Positions 57,825 to 64,000 of a stretch of 64,000 bases of DNA are shown piece after piece. The stretch comes from Juglans regia (taxonomy: Eukaryota; Streptophyta; Magnoliopsida; Fagales; Juglandaceae). The position numbers were made by a program, and so were the translations under genes. The first letter of the stretch is position 1; each line of letters opens with the position of its first letter. The notes below the pieces were generated by a model, which worked only from the letters and a program-made list of their open reading frames with translations, searched no databases and had not been told where the DNA came from. Where the stretch lies: contig NC_049916.1 in assembly GCF_001411555.2 (NCBI RefSeq), positions 7,219,889 through 7,283,888 on the forward strand, in the 5' to 3' direction.

Positions 57825-58144
57825 TGGAGGAGTTAATATTGGTCTGGCCCATCATCCATAAAGGATTACTACTCAAATGAGTCGTGTAACTCCGATATAT
57901 CAAGGATAAGACTTTTAATGGCTGAGCATTGTGCAAAGTTAATCAATTTATAGTACTTATCCAATATTCTTCATGCCTATATATAGGGGCAACAGGTAAC
58001 TTTCGAATGATCTGATTGAGCATTCTTGAATTATTATCTCACTTTGCTGACTTAAGCAATGGAGGGGCCACAGGAACGTCATACTGCCCACTTAACGATT
58101 TGCAAGTTAACCATCACGACCGGTGGTGGGACACCTCTTTCACA
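57825..58144 (+). repeat. Right LTR of the Tat-like derivative
   Basis: Shares the ordered blocks of the left LTR, with CCTATATATAGGGGCAACAG and CTGACTTAAGCAATGGAGGG. Ends TTTCACA at 58144. No matching target duplication is confirmed. Confidence 0.5.
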
Positions 58145-58247
58145 ATAACAACCATAAATTATAAAAATAATTTAAAACCTAACTGCCACATTTAATGTCT
58201 ATTAATTTAATGATCCCTTCTAGACTACGTACACCCACTATATAGAT

Positions 58248-58249
<2 letters not shown>

Positions 58250-58279
<30 letters not shown>
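58250..58279 (+). repeat. (AT)n microsatellite
   Basis: Uninterrupted AT dinucleotides over about 28 bp. Confidence 0.9.
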
Positions 58280-58523
58280 CATCATGGCAAAGGCCATATT
58301 TTAATATTTCATTGACTTTTTTTCATATATGATTTACTATACATTAATAATACCAATTGAAGAGCTCCGTGTATAGATATTAATTAATTCTATGATCAGA
58401 TATATCAATATAATAAAAATTAAAAACTCAAAAATTTTATAATTAATTAATTCTTCTCAAGCTTCACGCGAGTGCAAAACTAATAATATTGTAATAATGA
58501 AGATAATAATCAACAAATGACAT

Positions 58524-58709
58524 GAGCTCGGGCACTTGTTTACACATTAAAAATGAAAGGATAATTTTTATTAAAAAGGTTGTCATGATCAAATAATAGT
58601 CACCAAAAATGATTCTGAGCTAGGGCAATTGTTTACACATTAAAAATGGAAGGACAATTTTTTATTAAAAATGTTGTCATGATCAAATAATAGTAGCCAA
58701 AAAGGCTAC
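58524..58709 (+). repeat. 93-bp tandem duplication
   Basis: GAGCT(C/A)GGGCA followed by TTGTTTACACATTAAAAATG and TTGTCATGATCAAATAATAG occurs twice head-to-tail (58524-58616 and 58617-58709), with a handful of differences. It adjoins the 3' tail of the LINE. Confidence 0.85.
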
Positions 58710-58742
58710 TTTATTTCCTAGAGGCAAGTGGCACTCATTTGA

Positions 58743-60300
58743 TTTTTTTTTTTTTAATTTTTTTATGAAGAGGCGGTAGCCATATGATAGTGGTCCTGTT
58801 CCAAGTTTATTAATAAACTCTCACTTACGGCAGAAGAATACTGTAATTACAAACCAAGTATTAGGGAGTTTACAGATAAGAAGATAAAAAAACATCCCAA
58901 ATACAAACCAACCAAAATCGAAACAAAAGAAACAAAGAGACGAACAATCTAAACAAGCCTAAACCAAAACATGTAAAAAATTAAACAGGCCTAAAACAAA
59001 ACATGTAAAAAAACTAACAAGCCTAACCCAAAACATGTAAAAAACTAGATAAGGAAGGCTTAAGAAATCCAGCCGCACAATACCTCTTAAAAATTGGGGA
59101 AGATCTTGGTTACCATTATACGTGACATTCATCCCCATTTCCCATTCTCTAGCAAGAAAATCTGCCGCACTGTTACCTTCCAGAAGTTGATGAGCCACTA
59201 GGAAATTAATCCCCTTTAGCTCCTTTTGCAAAACCTCCCAAAAGTCCCAAAGATACCTTTAGGTGCATTTGCCGTTTCAAACCCAATCTACCACAATTTG
59301 AGAATCACTTTCAATAATCACACTTACCAAATGGAGCCGTTTACACAGTCTAATACCATCCAGAATTGCTTTCACTTCCACGCTATTGTTCGTATCGACC
59401 CCATAAGAGGCTAAGAAAGCCCCTTTTACCATACCATTCCAATCTATAATAATGCCGCCCCTTTCCAGGATTACCTCTGCAACTCCCGTCACACTTAAGC
59501 TTCACCCAACCTGGATGAGGCCTACACCATTTAACTATTTTTCCAGATCTCATAGAAGTTCGTGGCCTCTCCAAATTGAATTCTTCCAGGATCTTCAAAT
59601 CGTGCATGGATAGCTTACTAACTGATCTTATGTTATTCTCCAATAATTGAATCCACACCTGAACACTTCTCCAGACCGTCATAGTCATATCATACTTGCC
59701 ATCAATTCTAGCCTTGCATCTTCTCTTCCATAGACACCATGTAATAAGACAAGGAATTAAGCCAACTAGAGTACCTTTAAAGGAAGAATTTTTAGAATAA
59801 GTCAACCAGGTAGCTACTCTATGTTTCCACGGTAAACCGCGCCTACATGGAATACTGAGAGCAATACTAGCATAAGACCAGACGTCTAGAGCCAAGGCCC
59901 CCATAGAAAAAATATGGTCAATGTTCTCTATGCATCTCTGATCACAACAATCACATGTAGAGGCAAAAGACACCCCTTTACTTTGAACCTGAGCATCCAC
60001 GGGCAAACAATCAAACCAAATTTTCCACAAGCATAGAGAAATACGTTTAGGTAACAGCTAGTGCCAGAACCAATCATGCCATGGTAATTCCTGACCTCTT
60101 TTTCTCACCACCTTCCAAGCTGTACTAGTTGAAAAAAAGCCATTAGCAGAAGGCTTCCACACAAACATATCCGGACCTTGGGTACCACTAGTCGGCATCT
60201 GTAATATTTCCTCAGTAATCTCCTCACCAACCAGCTCCCTATGGATGCCCTCATCCCAAAATTATTGGACCAACAATCTTGAATATGTTGGTCTTGATAA
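58743..60300 (-). mobile_element. 5'-truncated LINE (L1-type)
   Basis: The minus strand ends in a poly-A tail (T run at 58743-58755 on the plus strand). It carries the C-terminal part of an L1-type ORF2: a zf-RVT-like region and an RNase H domain, typical of plant LINEs. The endonuclease and reverse transcriptase are missing, as in a 5'-truncated insertion. The upstream break is near 60300. Confidence 0.75.
58959..60290 (-). pseudogene. LINE ORF2 C-terminus: zf-RVT and RNase H, broken
   Basis: On the minus strand: DMFVWKPSANGFFSTSTAWK, a stop, then LCLWKIWFDCLPVDAQVQSK and CDCCDQRCIENIDHIFSMGA (zf-RVT pattern). Then WVKLKCDGSCRGNPGKG and IIIDWNGMVKGAFLASYGVD (RNase H). The four RNase H acidic positions are visible: CDGS, SVEVKAI, ESDSQ and NSAADFLA. 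Lesions: the stop before LLPKRISL, a 1-nt loss in a G run near 59458 and a TGA at 59279-59277. RNase H in plant LINEs would degrade the RNA template during target-primed synthesis. The copy is dead. Confidence 0.75.
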
Positions 60301-60309
60301 AGTTAAGAG

Positions 60310-61161
60310 TATAGCCAAAAGCTCTCTCTCCCTTTTTTGTCCTAAGAGTCACCCTAACAAAAACCCAACCCTAGGGGCGTGGAGCTTCGGCTCCTTCCTC
60401 CCTCCTTCCATTTGGTTAGACCAAAGACTGTGTAGCCCTTTATTTTCCAGTTTTGTTTGTTTTTCCATCCAAAGTATGGTGAAACGTCGATCTACTATTT
60501 TTCAAAGCTCAGCGACCACCACGTGCCCCTCTGCAGGATTCTCAGGCTGTCGATCCTTCGGACTGCCGAAGGCTCGTCGAACCGAGCGGTGTGTGAGTCA
60601 CACACACTAGTCATATCAGCGAGTGAGATCCACACACCACCACACCAGGAAGCTTCTACTGCCTCCACGCGCTGCATTTCTAGGACCAAGGACCTCGGTT
60701 TCTTCATACTCGACTAGCCACCACACTCCTAGCGTGGCGCGTGTCCCTCACGTGCCACCACAATCTCTTTATTTCTTATATTTTTCTTTCCTTCAAGTTA
60801 AAAATTCAGATATACAGTTGTAATCCACCATTTTCACATATTTATTTATGTTTATTGTTATTTTCTTTTGTTTAGGTAAAAATAAAAAAGAAATAGTCTC
60901 TTGGACATTTTATCTATAGTGTGAAAGTTCTTGGAAGTGGAGTTTGAAATCTCTGCTTTAGGCAGAGTGTGCTCTCTCAGACGGTTGTCTGTAGAGAGTT
61001 ATAGAAGTTAAGACCATACCAGTCACAGATGAATTTGTGTACTGGTGGAGCCTCAATCGTGAGTAGTTGGCTTCTAATCTGTGATTTTTCTTGTATGTAT
61101 TAATCACAGCTATAACTTCACTTTCATGAATGAATGAACTCTATTTCCTATAAAAAAAAAT
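60310..61161 (+). repeat. Retroposon-like block with dispersed-repeat copy 2
   Basis: 60430-60775 is the second copy of the 8.8-9.3 kb repeat. The block continues through CTCTCAGACGGTTGTCTGTAG and TTTCATGAATGAATGAACTC to a poly-A-like tail at 61150-61161. This arrangement suggests a retroposed transcript, but no protein domain is recognised. Confidence 0.35.
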
Positions 61162-61624
61162 AGTCACCATTAACAAGCTATATAATTAAATAATATTAAT
61201 TGTCAATGCATGTCACCTCGAATCATAATATTATATATTGAAAATATCATACCAATGGATCGAATAGTACTTTATAGTAAAAATAATATCAATTAAGAAA
61301 AATTAATATACAGATGAAATTGTGAAATAGATTTTACAAGATTTCGATTTTTGGCAATAACATTATGGAAAGTGCTAATGGGACGCCCATCGGTTACCGC
61401 TGAGCGGCCAACTAGTCTATTTGTATTTCTTTTTAGTTTTCAAAAAAATTAGAAACTACTGTAAGTGTTACCATGCATGCAATATTAATTAAGCGAATTA
61501 CATACACGAAGACTTATAATGGGCTAATTAATTTATCGTGATACATATAAGGCTATTTTTTTTAACCTTTTAACTGGTTTTTAAATCTTTAAATATAATA
61601 ATAATAACAACAAAAATTCTACTC
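61162..61624. other. Intergenic, no gene seen
   Basis: AT-rich non-coding sequence. Confidence 0.5.
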
Positions 61625-61886
61625 AACCTCCATTTGCCTATCACACACCACACACTTGCCTCCTCACCAACAAAAATTTTAACTGTTTTGAACATGACCA
61701 AAAGAACACCTATTCCAATGAGCCAATTGAGTACCACACTGCTTAATAAGGCCTATAACATTCAGCATAGGGTCCTCTGTCACACCCCTCCTCCAAATTT
61801 TTTTGATTATATCTTCACAGGGCTTCTCACCCACCCATATATCTTCAAATCTAAACAATTTTTTAGAGTGACCAGACCTAACCATA
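61625..61886 (-). pseudogene. LINE ORF2 fragment, cut by an LTR insertion
   Basis: The minus strand reads RSGHSKKLFRFEDIWVGEKP, DPMLNVIGLIKQCGTQLAHW and NRCSFGHVQNS. This is the segment between endonuclease and reverse transcriptase of plant L1 ORF2 proteins (KLFRFE.MW...W.R..FG.VQ pattern). It ends at a stop after VQNS. The fragment is open exactly up to the TGTAACG start of the LTR at 61887. Confidence 0.65.
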
Positions 61887-64000
61887 TGTAACGCCCTGGT
61901 CCCGCAGGGATCGAAGAGTTACTCCCTATAATTTAAAACTCACAATTCATCAATATATTTATAGACTCCAAAATATAACATCATCAGAATACTACAAAGT
62001 CTCTTAATAAAATCTGCCACTTCTCAGAAATCTTCTATGAGTAATCCACTATGCTTAAATAATCATCTCACCGATGTTCCATAATCCTGATCCCTAGCTG
62101 GTCTATTCAAAAATCATCTGAAAAATAATTGGAGATAAGGGGTGAGTTATCAACAACTCAGTAAGCAGAGGACATATACTAGTGTGTAAACATGAGCATT
62201 TTCACAGAGTTTAGAATGCAGAAACAAAACATTTCAGTATCAATATGTAAATCTCAAAAAAATACATATTATTAGAAACTCAGAGCGACTTTTCAAATAT
62301 TTCATATTTAGAAACCAACTTTTCATATTCAAAAACTCATTTGGCATAACATGACTGAACATTTTCGTCTTATCATATCATATCAGAGCAACATATTAGA
62401 ACATAGACCATGTTTAACCCCCGTGGTAGGGTTGTGCATCCTGTGGAAAGCCAAGCAGAACATAAATCACCATGTTACCAAAGCGATTGCACTCAGAACA
62501 GAAAACCACTATTATATCCCGTGGTGGGCCAGAGGTTACTATTATCTCCCGTGATAAGGCCAGAGGTCACTATTATATCCCGTGACAGGGTCAGAGGTCA
62601 CTATTATATCCCGTGATAGGGCCACATATCAGAACAAAATAGAATCAGAATCACCATATCAGAGTCAGAATCAGAGTCAGAACAGAATCAGAAAGTCATG
62701 CCAAAAGTTTTTCAAATGCCACATAATATCAAAACAGAGTACTGATATTCAGATCATTTCACATTTTCCAAAACGGATTCAGAACATCTTCACGTCACAT
62801 GTGAAATTTATCAAATTTTCATATTCACTAATTTGTCTCAGTTCAATAACAGAATGCCAAAAATAAGCTCATGTCTACACCAGTCATGATAGAAAATACT
62901 TTCTTATTAAACAGATTCTCATGAGTAATGCAGAACAAATATTTGAGGTTGTTTTCAGATTTCTTTTCATAACAAAACATGCACATTTTCTAAAAAGGAC
63001 CTCAGTTTATTTTATTTTATGCAAAGTCTAGCATAGGAACCCCGCTTACCTGGACTTCTTAACTTTTTCAGAATTTTCCTCAAAGATGTCGAACAATAAT
63101 TAATCGTCACCTATAAAATAATCACGTAAATTTCGTAAATTTCCGATCGAACATGTACCTCAATATTTAAACCTGAAATACTAAAATAACCTATTTTCTT
63201 AAACTTCTAAAATTATCCTAACCCTTAAAATATTATCACTTTCTAATTTCATCAATAGCCACTTAAAAAAAAAATGAGTTCCATTGAAAACTAAATAGTT
63301 CAAATTAATAATATAATCATATTTTTTTAATGTATAATGAAAACCAAGCCCATTCATTAAAACACAACCAATTAAAAACAGACCATCAAAACAAAATCCA
63401 TTAAACTAAACCCACGTAACAATATATCTGAAAATAGAGCAACATGTAAAAACACTTAAAAACAAGTTTGAGGTATTTTACGGAAAAGTCAAAGACCAAA
63501 GGTGTGATGGCAGTTTCGAAGTTACCAAGAGTATCATGACCATAAAGTTTAAAACTTCATGCAAATATTTTCAAAGAGTGCAAAGTTTTTGCTTGTTTAT
63601 AGGTAAATCTAAAACTCAACAAAAAGAAGAAGGAAACCAAAAGAGTAGGTGCGACGAGGTTCACCGTGAGGGAAAAAGTGGTCAAGACAGCACTAGGTGA
63701 GAGAGGGGCGTGCGATTTAGAGAGAGAAAGAGAAGAAATGGTGGACGCAGGAGACAAAAAAAAGGCTAGGCGAAGGTCGTCAATGGTGAGCTCGATGGCT
63801 GGGCAGTGATGATGCTTGAGGCTGAGGCAACTGGCGTGGAGGAGTTGCGGTATGTCAAATGCTCTGTTTCGGGTATTAAAAACAGGGGTTGTTCGGTGGT
63901 AGTGAAACAGCGTCTCCCGTCGTGCAGTGGGCTTGCCGTGTGGTTTGCGGCGTGGAAGAGCTTGGCAGTGGGACTACCCTTCGGTGGTGGTTGTTCGGTT
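61887..64000 (+). mobile_element. Left part of a Tekay-like LTR
   Basis: Starts TGTAACGCCCTGGTCCCGCA. The internal order matches chromoviral Tekay-type LTRs and the solo LTR at 36.1 kb: GTGAGTTATCAACAACTCAG, a repeat-rich zone, then CCCGCTTACCTGGACTTC (about 63042). No coding domain is reached before the window ends, so length and completeness are unknown. Confidence 0.55.
62508..62632 (+). repeat. Minisatellite, ~31-bp unit, four copies
   Basis: ACTATTATATCCCGTGATAG followed by GGCCAGAGGTC is repeated four times with small changes inside the Tekay-like LTR. Confidence 0.9.

Larger units (their letters stand above)
54795..58144 (+). mobile_element. Pol-less Tat-like LTR element with an antisense gene
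   Basis: Diverged direct repeats at about 54795-55211 and 57825-58144 share CCCATCATCCATAA.GGAT, GTGCAAAGTTAATCAAT, CCAATATTCTTCAT.CCTATA, a TATATATAGGG box, GATTGAGCATTCTTGAATTA and CTGCCCACTTAACGATTTG, ending near CA. The left repeat is followed by GTGGCACAGTCTGTGGGA, resembling the TGGCGCCGTCTGTGGGA start of internal regions in Tat-type elements. The interior (2.6 kb) holds one long antisense gene relic and no polymerase. This is a large retrotransposon derivative; lineage inferred. The 5' LTR edges are unclear. Confidence 0.55.

Overview
This window looks like nuclear DNA of a flowering plant. The genes have plant families (a CLE peptide precursor and an LRR receptor kinase with a GT-AG intron), and plant-type LTR retrotransposons, LINEs, CACTA and PIF/Harbinger elements fill most of the rest. 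Many short AT-rich MITE-like copies with GATGAGATGAGAT ends make a woody eudicot (Fagales/Juglandaceae-like) my impression, but the sequence alone does not prove it. I can support only two intact host genes.

Layout. 1-3.15 kb: the 3' end of a decayed Tat-like LTR element with an antisense extra gene. 3.3-4.4 kb: MITE-like copies. 5.49-8.78 kb: a PIF/Harbinger element with intact ends and TTA duplications, carrying only a broken Myb-like ORF1. 8.8-9.3 kb: a dispersed repeat also found near 60.5 kb. 10.7-11.0 kb: a CLE peptide gene. 12.7-15.1 kb: MITE-like copies and a repeat-bounded fragment of an LRR resistance gene. 15.33-18.03 kb: a CACTA element holding a Tourist-like insertion that itself holds a long AT-rich minisatellite. 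18.07-23.27 kb: a complete, very young Ty3 chromovirus with three coding lesions. 24.0-27.2 kb: an intact two-exon non-RD LRR-XII receptor kinase. 29.6-33.0 kb: a second CACTA element with a decayed TNP2 transposase. 33.4-34.3 kb: a LINE ORF1 relic. 35.2-44.0 kb: a third CACTA-like element with palindromic CGTTCGAACG arrays, split by a 4.7-kb solo LTR. 44.95-49.97 kb: a complete but defective Ty1/copia element inside a degenerate minisatellite. 51.2-54.0 kb and 54.8-58.1 kb: two old LTR remnants, the second with an antisense extra gene decayed almost only by nonsense changes. 58.7-60.3 kb: a 5'-truncated LINE. 61.6-64 kb: a LINE fragment interrupted by a Tekay-like LTR that runs off the window.

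The two host genes are unrelated in function. CLE encodes a secreted signalling peptide and the RLK a membrane receptor of the pattern-recognition type. The most notable relationship between neighbours is the young Ty3 element, whose right LTR ends about 750 bp upstream of the RLK start codon, just outside a W-box-like cluster. I found no tRNA, rRNA or CRISPR and no convincing previously undescribed system. The most unusual structures are the CGTTCGAACG arrays with an accessory antisense transposon gene, the frame-preserving nonsense decay of the 55.9-57.4 kb gene, and a CLE motif with His at the usual Pro/Hyp4 position.
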